In this document: positions 1 to 9,206 of the stretch, one piece after another
Layout: every line of letters begins with the position of its first letter
Numbering within the stretch: position 1 is the first letter of the stretch
Assembly: GCA_024641135.1 (NCBI GenBank)
Contig: JAHEDS010000004.1
Location: 12,891 to 69,216, forward strand
DNA: 56,326 bases
Direction: 5' to 3'
DNA from: Flavobacteriales bacterium
GTDB lineage: Bacteria > Bacteroidota > Bacteroidia > Flavobacteriales > Flavobacteriaceae
Position numbers and translations under genes: made by a program
Notes under the pieces: model-generated
The model's database searches: none
What the model saw: the letters and a program-made list of their open reading frames with translations, nothing else
Told to the model about the DNA's origin: nothing

Positions 1-2789
1 CTACGGTTATTATATTCAGGTGCAGCCCTGTCTGGATAAATATCAAACAGGTTATTTGCTCCAATAGTAATGGTCGTACTTTCCGCAACTTTATAACCGA
101 AAGATAAATCGGTTACTAATTTAGAACCAAATACTTGTTGGTTTGCAATAGTTGTAGTTGCTTCAGTTACTTCACCAAACCAAACATTTCTTAAAAAGAT
201 ATTGAAGTTACCCGAAGTTAAGCTATTTGTTAAGTTAATTTTTGTACGAGGTACCGCTTCTTCTAAATAGACGCGGCTATCTTCAGGAAAATAAGTGTCT
301 ACTAAACCTGCATCTTCCAATACTTGAGAGGCTTTAATATCACCTACTTTTTTTGTTTTGGAAAATGTACCTGATAAATCATTCTTTAATTTTGCAGAAG
401 TCCCAATTCTGGCATCATAAGTAATGACTACATCCAATCCCTTTGATTCAGTATCAATAGCATTGGCAAAAAATGAAGCAGCCGATGCATTTGCCTGAGA
501 CAATAACTTATCTAGTTCAGTACCTGTTCCAGGGCCTTTAAACTGACCTGTATACACTACTCTATCATTAATTCCTACCCAATACAAATCAGCAGTTACT
601 GTTAAATGAGCATCTGGTATTTTAGAAGTAAACCCAAAACTAACACTTGAAGAAGTTTCTTGTTTTAATTGAGGAATTCCCAATAATTTAGCTGCTTTAC
701 TATCATTTGAAAACGTTCCAACTTCTTGAGGATTTCCTAAGTTATCAAAAATAGTAGAGGTTGAATTGAAATTTAATTGATGTAATGAAGGTGCTCTGAA
801 CCCTGTATTAAAAGCTGCTCTAATATTAGTGTTTTCTCCTGCTTTTATTCTAGTGGCAATTTTACCATTTAAGGTAGAACCAAAATCTGAATAATCTTCA
901 TATCTTAAAGCCCCACTCAACAATAAACCATCTGTAACATCTGCTTCCAAATCTAAATAACCTGCTACACTACTACGTCCTCTTGATAATTCATTAGCCG
1001 GACTAAATCCTGGAAACACCTGAGAACCTCCTGGCCGTGATGCTCCAAAGAAATCTTTTGAAGGCACTTGTATAGATGTGGTAATTACATTACCATTTGC
1101 AGTATATTGAGCGTATGAAGGTTCTTCACCGGCAACAATTTCATAGTTTTCTAAACGGTATTCCGCACCAAATGCGACGTTAAAACCTGACATAATATCA
1201 TCATAAAACTTACTAACATCTAAATTGGTGGTGTTTTGCGCAAAAGAAAACCCTCCAGCATCAAAAAATGTTGGAGATGCTTTTTGCATAGATGCGTTAT
1301 AGGTATTACCAATAGTATATAAGAATGCATTTATGCCATAGGTATTACTAAAATCTACATCCCAGTCTTCTACTTTACCTTTTATACCAACGGCAAAAGA
1401 TTTATCTGTGATAGTGGAATTAATTTCAGGTAAAAATCCATTGATATAGGCAGGTGTATAAGTTCTACTTTGATTTGGCAATCTATAGAACCCTGCAGAA
1501 TTACCTTTTCTTGAACTCATACCCGCAAACGAATATAATTCAGTACCATGGTCATCCAAAGGAAGAGACATATTTGCAAAGAAACGGCCTCCACGTAAAG
1601 CAGATTGACCAACACGCATGTTAAAATCACTTCTAACCAACCCTCTAGCTCCTAATTCTACCGATGTAGCATCTGCATTTAAAATCCCTTGAAGTTCCGC
1701 TTTTGTAGCAGTAGGACTTAAACCTAGGCCAGCTTGATTACCGTATTGAATAACATCGGCTACATCATCATCTAATAATAATGATAAATCATAGCCATCA
1801 TTATTTGCATAGCGTTCAACAGTATTATACTGATTAAATATAGTGCCTTCCCATTCTTTCATTCTACTATAATCCTGTCTCACATCAAAATCACCAGTAA
1901 AGTTGATAAATCCACCTTTTTCTCCAAGGCTCAAACCATAGTTAGCACTAACGTTAGTAGTTTCTCCATCTACACCACCAGTTTGGTCGTTGGCATTTTT
2001 TGAAAAGTTTGCTCCAGTAGTAACATTTAAAATTAATTCACTGGTACTTTTCTTAAGAACAATATTAATAACTCCGGCAATGGCATCAGACCCATATTGA
2101 GCCGCTGCTCCATCACGCAAAACTTCAATTCGTTCAATAGAAGCCGCTGGGATGGCATTTAAGTCGGTTCCTACACTACCACGTCCAAAAGTTCCATTCA
2201 CATTTATTAAAGAAGAGTTATGTCTTCTTTTTCCATTGATTAAAACTAATACTTGATCTGGTCCTAATCCTCTTAATGAAGCTGGATCAATATGGTCTGT
2301 ACCATCAGAAATAGTTTGTGTATTAGAGGTAAATGAAGGCGCCACATAATTTAAAATCTGATTTAAATTTACTTGTGGACCAGCTGTAACCAATTCGGTT
2401 ACGTCAATAACATCAACAGGCACCGCCGTATCTATGGAAGATCGGTTAGGGTTACGTGTTCCAATAAGCATCACTTCATCTAAAGCTACACCCTCTGTAA
2501 GAGAAATAGAAATTTTTTGTTCAGAAGTTACTGTAATTTCCTGGGTATTATACCCCAAAGAGGACACTACAATAGTTACCGGAAAACTCGAAACGTTTAA
2601 ACTAAAATTACCATCAAAATCGGTAACCGTTCCAGTTGTCGTCCCTTTAACAATTACGTTTGCCCCGGGAATAGGGTTTTTCGAACTGGTTTCTGTTACT
2701 GTACCTGATACCGTTGCCTGAGCAAAAATAAACGCAGGAAACAAAAGCAACAAAAACAAATAAATGTTACATTGTAAAGTTTTTTTCAT
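1..2789 (-). CDS. TonB-dependent receptor, 3' end cut by window edge
   Basis: Outer-membrane TonB-dependent receptor that would import a ligand using the TonB-ExbBD proton-motive system. About 929 codons are visible from the ATG at 2789; the frame stays open to base 1. The translation starts with a hydrophobic signal peptide ending near ...FPAFIFAQA (about residue 23). A carboxypeptidase-regulatory-like beta domain follows (GTVTETSSKNPIPGANVIVK, TDFDGNFSLN), then a plug domain (LRGLGPDQVLVLINGKRRHN, ERIEVLRDGAAAQYGSDAIA, GVINIVLKKS). The long barrel holds typical motifs such as NTGFRAPSLHQLNF and, near the edge, GANNLFDIYPD. From the family only the last strands should be missing. No SusD partner or siderophore gene is visible, so the substrate is unknown; a downstream partner could lie beyond the edge. 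The family call is firm. Confidence 0.93.
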   Translation of the reverse strand, partial: MKKTLQCNIYLFLLLLFPAFIFAQATVSGTVTETSSKNPIPGANVIVKGTTTGTVTDFDGNFSLNVSSFPVTIVVSSLGYNTQEITVTSEQKISISLTEGVALDEVMLIGTRNPNRSSIDTAVPVDVIDVTELVTAGPQVNLNQILNYVAPSFTSNTQTISDGTDHIDPASLRGLGPDQVLVLINGKRRHNSSLINVNGTFGRGSVGTDLNAIPAASIERIEVLRDGAAAQYGSDAIAGVINIVLKKSTSELILNVTTGANFSKNANDQTGGVDGETTNVSANYGLSLGEKGGFINFTGDFDVRQDYSRMKEWEGTIFNQYNTVERYANNDGYDLSLLLDDDVADVIQYGNQAGLGLSPTATKAELQGILNADATSVELGARGLVRSDFNMRVGQSALRGGRFFANMSLPLDDHGTELYSFAGMSSRKGNSAGFYRLPNQSRTYTPAYINGFLPEINSTITDKSFAVGIKGKVEDWDVDFSNTYGINAFLYTIGNTYNASMQKASPTFFDAGGFSFAQNTTNLDVSKFYDDIMSGFNVAFGAEYRLENYEIVAGEEPSYAQYTANGNVITTSIQVPSKDFFGASRPGGSQVFPGFSPANELSRGRSSVAGYLDLEADVTDGLLLSGALRYEDYSDFGSTLNGKIATRIKAGENTNIRAAFNTGFRAPSLHQLNFNSTSTIFDNLGNPQEVGTFSNDSKAAKLLGIPQLKQETSSSVSFGFTSKIPDAHLTVTADLYWVGINDRVVYTGQFKGPGTGTELDKLLSQANASAASFFANAIDTESKGLDVVITYDARIGTSAKLKNDLSGTFSKTKKVGDIKASQVLEDAGLVDTYFPEDSRVYLEEAVPRTKINLTNSLTSGNFNIFLRNVWFGEVTEATTTIANQQVFGSKLVTDLSFGYKVAESTTITIGANNLFDIYPDRAAPEYNNR

Positions 2790-2984
2790 AATAAAATGGA
2801 TTAATTAATATTTGAATATTTAAAGTATTAACAAACAAAATACAATTTTTTTACCTATATATCAATATTTTTATTAAATCTTTAGAATAACATTAAGATT
2901 TGTTTTATTTGTTTAAATTTTAATCAATAAATTTATTTCTTTAATTTATAAGGGAAATGATACTTATGTAATTAGTTATCTTCC

Positions 2985-2992
2985 TAAATTTG
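2985..2992 (+). promoter_or_regulatory. Putative -7 promoter element for aspS
   Basis: TAAATTTG matches the Bacteroidota sigma-ABfr -7 consensus TAnnTTTG. It lies 63 nt before the aspS ATG, so the leader would be about 57 nt. I see no clear -33 TTTG. The rest of the 266-nt spacer between the divergent receptor gene and aspS is AT-rich, and I see nothing else in it. Confidence 0.45.
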
Positions 2993-3055
2993 CACCTAAT
3001 TTAACATCTAATAACTATTTAATAATTAGATGAAAAAATTATAATTTTTACTGAT

Positions 3056-4810
3056 ATGTACAGAAGTCATAATTGCGGTGAGTTAAATGCCTCACATATA
3101 AATAAAGAAGTTACACTTGCTGGATGGGTGCAAAAATCTCGTGATAAAGGATTTATGATTTGGGTAGATCTTCGTGATCGCTATGGGATTACTCAACTTA
3201 TTTTTGATGAAGAGCGCACTTCAAAATCTATCTTTCAAAACGCCAAAACTTTAGGCAGAGAGTTTGTAATTCAGGTAAAAGGAAAGGTTATTGAGCGTAG
3301 TTCAAAAAACCCCAATCTTTCAACAGGTGACATCGAAATTTTAGTTTCTGAATTAACCATTCTAAATAAAGCCATATTGCCCCCTTTTACGATTGAAGAT
3401 GATACCGATGGTGGCGAAGAATTACGTATGAAATATCGTTATTTAGACATTCGTCGTAATCCAGTAAAAAACAGTCTTATATTTAGACATAAGGTTGCAC
3501 AAGCTGTTAGAAACTATTTGTCTAAAGAGGGTTTCATTGAAGTAGAAACACCTTATTTAATTAAATCTACGCCAGAGGGCGCAAGAGATTTTGTTGTGCC
3601 AAGCCGAATGAATGCCGGGCAATTTTATGCGTTACCACAGTCGCCACAAACCTTTAAGCAACTGCTTATGGTTGGTGGTATGGACAAGTATTTTCAAATT
3701 GTAAAATGCTTTAGAGATGAAGATTTACGTGCCGACAGACAACCAGAATTCACACAAATTGACTGTGAAATGGCCTTTGTAGAACAGGAGGATATTTTAA
3801 ATGCTTTTGAAGGACTTACGCGTCATTTATTAAAAGAAATTAATGGTATTGAAATAGAAAAATTCCCTAGAATGCTTTATGACGATGCGATGCGTTTATA
3901 TGGAAATGACAAACCAGATATTCGTTTCGGCATGAAATTTGGCGAACTAAACAGTGTAACTCAACATAAAGATTTTGGAGTATTTAATGCTGCTGAATTA
4001 GTTGTTGGTATTGCTGTTCCTGGTGGAAATAATTTTACAAGAAAAGAAATTGATCAATTAATTGATTGGATAAAACGACCTCAAGTTGGTGCTTTAGGAA
4101 TGGTTTATTGTCGTTACAACGAAGATGGCTCATTTAAATCATCGGTTGATAAATTTTTCGATGAAGCTGATTTGGCAAAATGGGCCGATATTACTGGTGC
4201 AAAACCAGGCGATTTAATATGTGTTCTTTCGGGTGAAACTGATAAAGTAAGAGGACAATTAAGTTCCTTAAGAATGGAACTCGCAACACGATTAGGTTTA
4301 AGAAAACCTAATGAGTTTGCTCCGCTTTGGGTGATTGATTTTCCACTCTTAGAATGGGATGAAGAAACTAAACGTTACCATGCCATGCACCATCCGTTTA
4401 CTTCACCTAAACCTGGACAAATTGAATTACTTGCAACCAATCCTGGAGAGGTAAAAGCCAATGCTTACGATTTAGTTTTAAATGGAAATGAAATTGGCGG
4501 TGGTTCAATAAGAATTCACGATAAAAAAACACAATCTTTAATGTTTGATTATTTAGGCTTTACTCCAGAAGAAGCAAAAGCACAATTCGGATTCCTAATG
4601 GATGCTTTTCAATATGGTGCGCCCCCTCACGGAGGCTTAGCATTTGGGCTAGACCGATTAGTTGCTATTTTAGCCGGACAGGAAATTATCAGAGATTTTA
4701 TTGCATTTCCAAAAAACAACTCTGGTAGAGATGTTATGATTGATGCGCCTGCCACAATAGATAACAAACAACTTGAAGAATTAAGTTTAAAATTACATCT
4801 TAAACAATAA
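3056..4810 (+). CDS. aspS: Aspartyl-tRNA synthetase
   Basis: Charges tRNA-Asp with aspartate in the cytoplasm; class II aminoacyl-tRNA synthetase. The 584 residues match the usual bacterial length. An N-terminal OB-fold anticodon-binding domain (residues about 1-105, [20 protein letters not shown]) comes first. The class II core follows, with motif 2 ([20 protein letters not shown]) and motif 3 ([14 protein letters not shown]) near the C-terminus. The insert between the core motifs (about residues 280-410) fits the bacterial GAD domain. It is transcribed alone: a TAnnTTTG element lies upstream and a strong hairpin directly follows the stop. The call is certain; I did not try to decide whether it also charges tRNA-Asn. 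Confidence 0.98.
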   Translation: MYRSHNCGELNASHINKEVTLAGWVQKSRDKGFMIWVDLRDRYGITQLIFDEERTSKSIFQNAKTLGREFVIQVKGKVIERSSKNPNLSTGDIEILVSELTILNKAILPPFTIEDDTDGGEELRMKYRYLDIRRNPVKNSLIFRHKVAQAVRNYLSKEGFIEVETPYLIKSTPEGARDFVVPSRMNAGQFYALPQSPQTFKQLLMVGGMDKYFQIVKCFRDEDLRADRQPEFTQIDCEMAFVEQEDILNAFEGLTRHLLKEINGIEIEKFPRMLYDDAMRLYGNDKPDIRFGMKFGELNSVTQHKDFGVFNAAELVVGIAVPGGNNFTRKEIDQLIDWIKRPQVGALGMVYCRYNEDGSFKSSVDKFFDEADLAKWADITGAKPGDLICVLSGETDKVRGQLSSLRMELATRLGLRKPNEFAPLWVIDFPLLEWDEETKRYHAMHHPFTSPKPGQIELLATNPGEVKANAYDLVLNGNEIGGGSIRIHDKKTQSLMFDYLGFTPEEAKAQFGFLMDAFQYGAPPHGGLAFGLDRLVAILAGQEIIRDFIAFPKNNSGRDVMIDAPATIDNKQLEELSLKLHLKQ

Positions 4811-4814
4811 TACT

Positions 4815-4839
4815 AAATCCTGCCTTTGCAGGATTTTTT
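4815..4839 (+). terminator. Rho-independent terminator of aspS
   Basis: A 9-bp perfect stem (AAATCCTGC / GCAGGATTT) with a 4-nt CTTT loop is followed by a T-run. It begins 5 nt after the aspS stop and ends 15 nt before the next gene. Confidence 0.85.
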
Positions 4840-4854
4840 AGTAATTTTATTATT

Positions 4855-6642
4855 ATGCCAAAAGAAACCATTTTAAAACGCATCTTAATTTGGCGAGCAA
4901 AACACATTTCTCATAGACAATTTGTTTATTTGCTTAGCATTATTATTGGTTTCACATCGGGTGTTGGTGCCGTTGTTTTAAAAAATTTAACGCATTTTAT
5001 ACAACATTTATTAGAAGGCAATGTCATCAAATATTACCATCACGCTTTTTACTTTTTATTCCCAATTCTTGGTCTTAGTATCGTTTATTTATCTATTAAA
5101 TATATTATTAGGAATAAAGTAAGTCATGGTATTCCTTCAACCTTATTTGCAATTTCAAAACGTAAAGGTATTATTAAACAATACCAAATGTTTGGCTCTA
5201 TTTTAACGGCTCCATTAACCGTGGGTTTTGGTGGCTCAGTAGGATTAGAGGGTCCAACTGTAGCAACCGGAGCAGCCATTGGCTCAAATATTTCGAGAAT
5301 GTTTCATATGAACCAAACTACTCGAAATTTATTAATTGGTTGTGCCGCAGCAGGTGCTATGTCTTCTATTTTTAAAGCACCGATTGCTGCCATTATTTTT
5401 GCTATAGAAGTGTTTAGTTTAGATTTAACTATCGCATCGATGCTTCCTTTATTATTAGCATCGCTATCTGCCATTTTAACCTCTTATTTTTTCTTCGGTG
5501 ATGATATTTTATTGCCATTTAGAATAGAAGATAAATTTATAATTGCAGATGCACCATTCTATATTATTCTTGGAGTTTTTGCAGCCATTACTTCCATTTA
5601 CTTTACACAGGTATATGATATAGTCAATAAATTTTTTGATAAATTAAGTTCTCCTATAAAACGATTATTAGTAGGTGGATTAGGACTAGGGGTTTTAGTA
5701 TATTTTATTCCTCCTCTTTATGGGGAAGGATTTGACATTATAAATAACCTCATTGCCGGTAACCCTGAAAAAGCCTTAGAGAATAATATTTTTCAAATGG
5801 ATTTATCCAATACATGGACCATTATTTTTTTACTTGCAGGATTGGTGTTTTTTAAAATTATTGCTAGTTCTTTAACCTTCGGGGCTGGAGGTGTTGGTGG
5901 TATTTTTGCCCCAACTCTTTTTATGGGAAGTATTATGGGTAATTGTATTGCCTTAATAATAAACAATTGTGGGTTATTTAACAATCCTGTATCTGTTAGT
6001 AATTTTACGCTAGTTGGAATGGCTGGCCTATTAGCTGGCGTTTTACATGCTCCCTTAACGGCCATTTTCTTAATTGCTGAACTTACAGGTGGATATGAGT
6101 TATTTATTCCTTTAATGTTAACCGCAACCATTTCCTTCAGTCTTACTAAACATTTTAGTCCACATTCAGTTTATAATATGGAACTTGGCAGAAAAGGAGA
6201 ATTAATTACTCACGATAAAGATCATGCGGTTCTTACTTTAATGGAAATTGATAAAGTTATTGAAACAAATTTTTCCGTTATATCATCAAATATGAATTTA
6301 GGTGAAATTGTAAATACAGCAGTCATCCAATCTAATAGAAATATTTTCCCAGTCATTGATTATGCAACCAAAGAGTTGGTTGGTGTCATATTATTAGATG
6401 ACTTAAGACCTATTATGTTTGATCAAGATTTATATGGAGAAGTCGTTGCTCATGACATCATGCAACCACCGCCAGAAGTGATTGATATTGAAAAAGATAA
6501 AATGACTGACATTATGAAGAAATTTCAGGACAGTAGTGCTTGGAATTTACCAGTTGTAAAAAATGATGTTTATATTGGATTCATATCAAAATCAAAACTA
6601 TTAACGGCTTATAGAAGACAGCTCATTAATTTTACTAAATAA
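4855..6642 (+). CDS. ClC-family chloride channel/transporter with C-terminal CBS pair
   Basis: Inner-membrane anion channel or H+/anion exchanger of the ClC family, 595 residues. The membrane part (about 1-435) carries the three selectivity-filter motifs: SHGIP (90-94), GLEGP (130-134, with the gating glutamate E132) and GIFAP (349-353). Residues about 450-595 form two CBS modules, a common regulatory tail. At the position of the E. coli internal proton glutamate E203 this protein has valine (V186, in FAIEVF, after the conserved E185). That is the channel-like state and makes coupled proton exchange doubtful. The gene lies 15 nt after the aspS terminator, and a small membrane-protein gene starts 1 nt after its stop, so those two are probably co-transcribed. 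Family sure; mechanism open. Confidence 0.93.
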   Translation: MPKETILKRILIWRAKHISHRQFVYLLSIIIGFTSGVGAVVLKNLTHFIQHLLEGNVIKYYHHAFYFLFPILGLSIVYLSIKYIIRNKVSHGIPSTLFAISKRKGIIKQYQMFGSILTAPLTVGFGGSVGLEGPTVATGAAIGSNISRMFHMNQTTRNLLIGCAAAGAMSSIFKAPIAAIIFAIEVFSLDLTIASMLPLLLASLSAILTSYFFFGDDILLPFRIEDKFIIADAPFYIILGVFAAITSIYFTQVYDIVNKFFDKLSSPIKRLLVGGLGLGVLVYFIPPLYGEGFDIINNLIAGNPEKALENNIFQMDLSNTWTIIFLLAGLVFFKIIASSLTFGAGGVGGIFAPTLFMGSIMGNCIALIINNCGLFNNPVSVSNFTLVGMAGLLAGVLHAPLTAIFLIAELTGGYELFIPLMLTATISFSLTKHFSPHSVYNMELGRKGELITHDKDHAVLTLMEIDKVIETNFSVISSNMNLGEIVNTAVIQSNRNIFPVIDYATKELVGVILLDDLRPIMFDQDLYGEVVAHDIMQPPPEVIDIEKDKMTDIMKKFQDSSAWNLPVVKNDVYIGFISKSKLLTAYRRQLINFTK

Positions 6643-6643
6643 C

Positions 6644-6880
6644 ATGAAATACCTTATTACCTTTTTTCTTGTACTATCTCTAGGAAGTATTTTAGCGGGA
6701 TATCTCATGGATTTTAATAACTCAGAAAAACTAATTGGATTTGGAGTTCTAGGTCTATTTTTTATTGTATTTCCATTATTTTCTTATCATAGATGGAAAG
6801 ATAAAAATGTCAAAGATTATTTGCTGACCAAAGAAAATTTAGACAAAATGAATGAAAACCAAAAGAGCAAAAAATATTAG
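6644..6880 (+). CDS. Small membrane protein, unknown function
   Basis: 78 residues with two predicted membrane helices (about 3-22 and 31-49) and a charged, lysine-rich C-terminal tail (DKMNENQKSKKY). The ATG begins one base after the ClC stop codon, which suggests translational coupling and possibly a role as an accessory or neighbour of the ClC protein. I recognise no family. The tight spacing and sensible topology support it as a real gene. Confidence 0.7.
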   Translation: MKYLITFFLVLSLGSILAGYLMDFNNSEKLIGFGVLGLFFIVFPLFSYHRWKDKNVKDYLLTKENLDKMNENQKSKKY

Positions 6881-6899
6881 ATTCTATTCTCTTCTAAAA

Positions 6900-7349
6900 T
6901 CAATTTAAATTTCTTCTTTGTATAAAAAATCGCTTTAATAGATCTGACGCTTCTGTTTCCATTACTCCCCCTTTCATAACTGTTTTAGGATGAAGTTTCG
7001 TGCTTAAATTAATACAGCCTCGCTCCAAATCGCGGGCTCCATAAACAATATTCGAGATTTGACTCCAGTATAAGGCACCGGCACACATTTGACAAGGTTC
7101 TAAAGTCACATATAAAGTACAATTCTGAAGATATTTACCTCCCAAAAAATTTGCCGCCGCAGTAATTGCTTGCATTTCGGCATGTGCTGTAACATCATTT
7201 AAGGTTTCTGTTAGGTTATGACCCTTAGCAATAATTCTGTTTTCAATTACAATAACAGCACCAACCGGAATTTCGCCTTTTTCAAAAGCTATTTCGGCTT
7301 CTAAAAGCGCTTTTTTCATGAAATAAGTGTCGTCAAAAGGATTTAACAT
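6900..7349 (-). CDS. tadA: tRNA-adenosine (wobble A34) deaminase / nucleoside deaminase
   Basis: Zinc deaminase of the cytidine/deoxycytidylate family, 149 residues. It has the zinc and catalytic motif H56-A57-E58 and the PCxxC motif at 85-89 (EPCQMCAGA). Length, the start (ALLEAEIAFEKGEIPVGAVI) and CAGALYWSQI are those of TadA, which makes inosine at the wobble base of tRNA-Arg(ACG). A guanine-deaminase-like paralogue is less likely. It converges on the small membrane gene (19 nt between stops) and is divergent from dxs. Confidence 0.9.
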   Translation of the reverse strand: MLNPFDDTYFMKKALLEAEIAFEKGEIPVGAVIVIENRIIAKGHNLTETLNDVTAHAEMQAITAAANFLGGKYLQNCTLYVTLEPCQMCAGALYWSQISNIVYGARDLERGCINLSTKLHPKTVMKGGVMETEASDLLKRFFIQRRNLN

Positions 7350-7424
7350 TTTAAAACAAATTATTAAGCTGGCAAATTACTAATTGAATTTTTACTTGGT
7401 CTTCAAAAATACAATTTCAAGTGG

Positions 7425-7432
7425 TACATTTG
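7425..7432 (+). promoter_or_regulatory. -7 promoter element of dxs, probably leaderless
   Basis: TACATTTG matches TAnnTTTG exactly. Only 7 nt separate it from the dxs ATG at 7440, so transcription would begin at or next to the start codon. No good -33 element is seen at 19-21 nt upstream. Confidence 0.5.
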
Positions 7433-7439
7433 TACCCTG

Positions 7440-9203
7440 ATGAGCAAAATTTTAAATAGAATTAATTCGCCTGTAGATATAAAACATCTTTCGCAAGAAG
7501 AATTACTTCAACTTGCAAAAGAATTACGAGAATTTATAATTAATATAGTTGCAACAAAAGAAGGACACTTAGGCGCTAGTTTAGGAGTAGTCGAATTAAC
7601 AATTGCCCTTCATTATGTATTTAATACTCCAGAAGACTTACTTATCTGGGATGTAGGCCACCAAGCTTATGGACATAAAATATTAACCGGAAGACGCGAT
7701 ATTTTTGAGACTAATCGACAATTGGGTGGAATAAGTGGTTTCCCCAATCGAGAAGAAAGCATCTATGATCCGTTTGGAGTTGGCCATGCCTCAACTTCTA
7801 TTTCTGCTGCATTAGGAATGGCTATTGCCTCAAAACTACATGGAAATTATAAAAGACATCATATTGCCGTTATTGGGGATGCCTCCATTGCGGGTGGAAT
7901 GGCTTTTGAAGGATTGAATCATGCAGGTGTAACTGATGCAAATTTATTAGTCATTTTAAATGATAATGCCATTGGTATTGACCCCAGTGTTGGCGCTTTA
8001 AAACAGTATCTAACCAATGTTAAAAAAGGTACCGAAAAGCAAGATAATATCTTTGAAGCTTTAAATTTTGATTACTCAGGTCCAATCGATGGTCATGATA
8101 TTAAGAAAATTATTTCTGAATTAGTGCGATTAAAAACAGTAAAAGGCCCAAAATTTTTACACATCATTACCACTAAAGGTAAAGGCCTTAAACAAGCTGA
8201 AGAAAACCAGGTAAAATATCATGCTCCTGGAAAATTTGATGCCCATACAGGAGATGTATATTCTAAATCTGAAACCCAACAACCTCCAAAATATCAAGAC
8301 GTTTTTGGCTATACCCTTGTTGAACTTGCCAAAGAAAATAAAAACATTGTAGGTATTACTCCTGCCATGCCAACTGGTAGTTCTTTAAAATTTATGATGG
8401 ATGAAATTCCTGAACGTGCATTTGACGTTGGGATTGCCGAACAACATGCGGTGACTTTAGCTGCAGGTATGACAACGCAAGGATTGATTCCTTTTTGTAA
8501 TATCTATTCCACATTTTTACAACGTGCTTACGATCAGATAATCCATGATGTGGCACTGCAAAATCTACCAGTTATTTTTTGTTTGGATCGCGCCGGACTA
8601 GTAGGTGAAGATGGAGCGACTCATCACGGCGTATTCGATTTGTCTTATTTAAGATGCATTCCTAACCTTATCATATTTGCACCTAGAAATGAAGTGGAAC
8701 TCAGAAACATCATGTATACCGCTCAACTTGGTTTACAACATCCTATTGCGATTAGATATCCACGTGGTAGAGGTATAACTATTGACTGGAAACAAGCTTT
8801 TCAAAAAATTGAAATTGGAACAGGAATTGAACTTAGAAATGGTAGTAACAAAGCTGTTTTAAGTATAGGAACAATCTCTAAAAACGCGGAAGAAGCCATA
8901 GAAAGACTGGATAATTCAGAAACTTTCTCTCTATATGACATGCGCTTCGTTAAACCTTTGGATGAAAATTTATTACATCAAATTTTCAAAAAAAATAATC
9001 AAATTATCACCATCGAAGACAATAGTGTAAAGGGGGGATTTGGAACCACCATTCTTGAATTTGCTTCAAAACATAATTACAAAAATCCTATAACCCTTTT
9101 AGGAATTCCAGATAAGTTTATTGAACAAGGCAGCATAGAAGAATTACAAAAATCTGTCGGATTGGATGTTGAAAGTTTAACCTTATTGTTTTCTGAATTC
9201 TGA
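7440..9203 (+). CDS. dxs: 1-deoxy-D-xylulose-5-phosphate synthase
   Basis: First enzyme of the MEP isoprenoid pathway; a ThDP-dependent transketolase-like enzyme that joins pyruvate and glyceraldehyde 3-phosphate. At 587 residues it is about 30 shorter than the E. coli enzyme; the gap falls in the linker after the ThDP domain. Visible motifs: H43 (KEGHLGASLG), GHQAYGHKILTGRR, the ThDP/Mg motif starting GDAS (146-149) and ending NDN (174-176), and DVGIAEQHAVTLAAGM with the catalytic glutamate. The motif has GDA instead of the more common GDG; I recall this as frequent in Bacteroidota. It converges on dgt with 3 nt between stops and no room for a terminator. Confidence 0.96.
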   Translation: MSKILNRINSPVDIKHLSQEELLQLAKELREFIINIVATKEGHLGASLGVVELTIALHYVFNTPEDLLIWDVGHQAYGHKILTGRRDIFETNRQLGGISGFPNREESIYDPFGVGHASTSISAALGMAIASKLHGNYKRHHIAVIGDASIAGGMAFEGLNHAGVTDANLLVILNDNAIGIDPSVGALKQYLTNVKKGTEKQDNIFEALNFDYSGPIDGHDIKKIISELVRLKTVKGPKFLHIITTKGKGLKQAEENQVKYHAPGKFDAHTGDVYSKSETQQPPKYQDVFGYTLVELAKENKNIVGITPAMPTGSSLKFMMDEIPERAFDVGIAEQHAVTLAAGMTTQGLIPFCNIYSTFLQRAYDQIIHDVALQNLPVIFCLDRAGLVGEDGATHHGVFDLSYLRCIPNLIIFAPRNEVELRNIMYTAQLGLQHPIAIRYPRGRGITIDWKQAFQKIEIGTGIELRNGSNKAVLSIGTISKNAEEAIERLDNSETFSLYDMRFVKPLDENLLHQIFKKNNQIITIEDNSVKGGFGTTILEFASKHNYKNPITLLGIPDKFIEQGSIEELQKSVGLDVESLTLLFSEF

Positions 9204-9206
9204 TTT

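Noticed and set aside
2434-2721. 95-residue plus-strand frame inside the receptor gene
   Set aside because: It is a shadow of the minus-strand receptor, whose signal peptide and carboxypeptidase-like domain occupy the same bases.
7440-9203. dxs as degraded because it is short and has GDA in place of GDG
   Set aside because: The frame is intact and all catalytic residues are present; both traits are, to my knowledge, usual in Bacteroidota.
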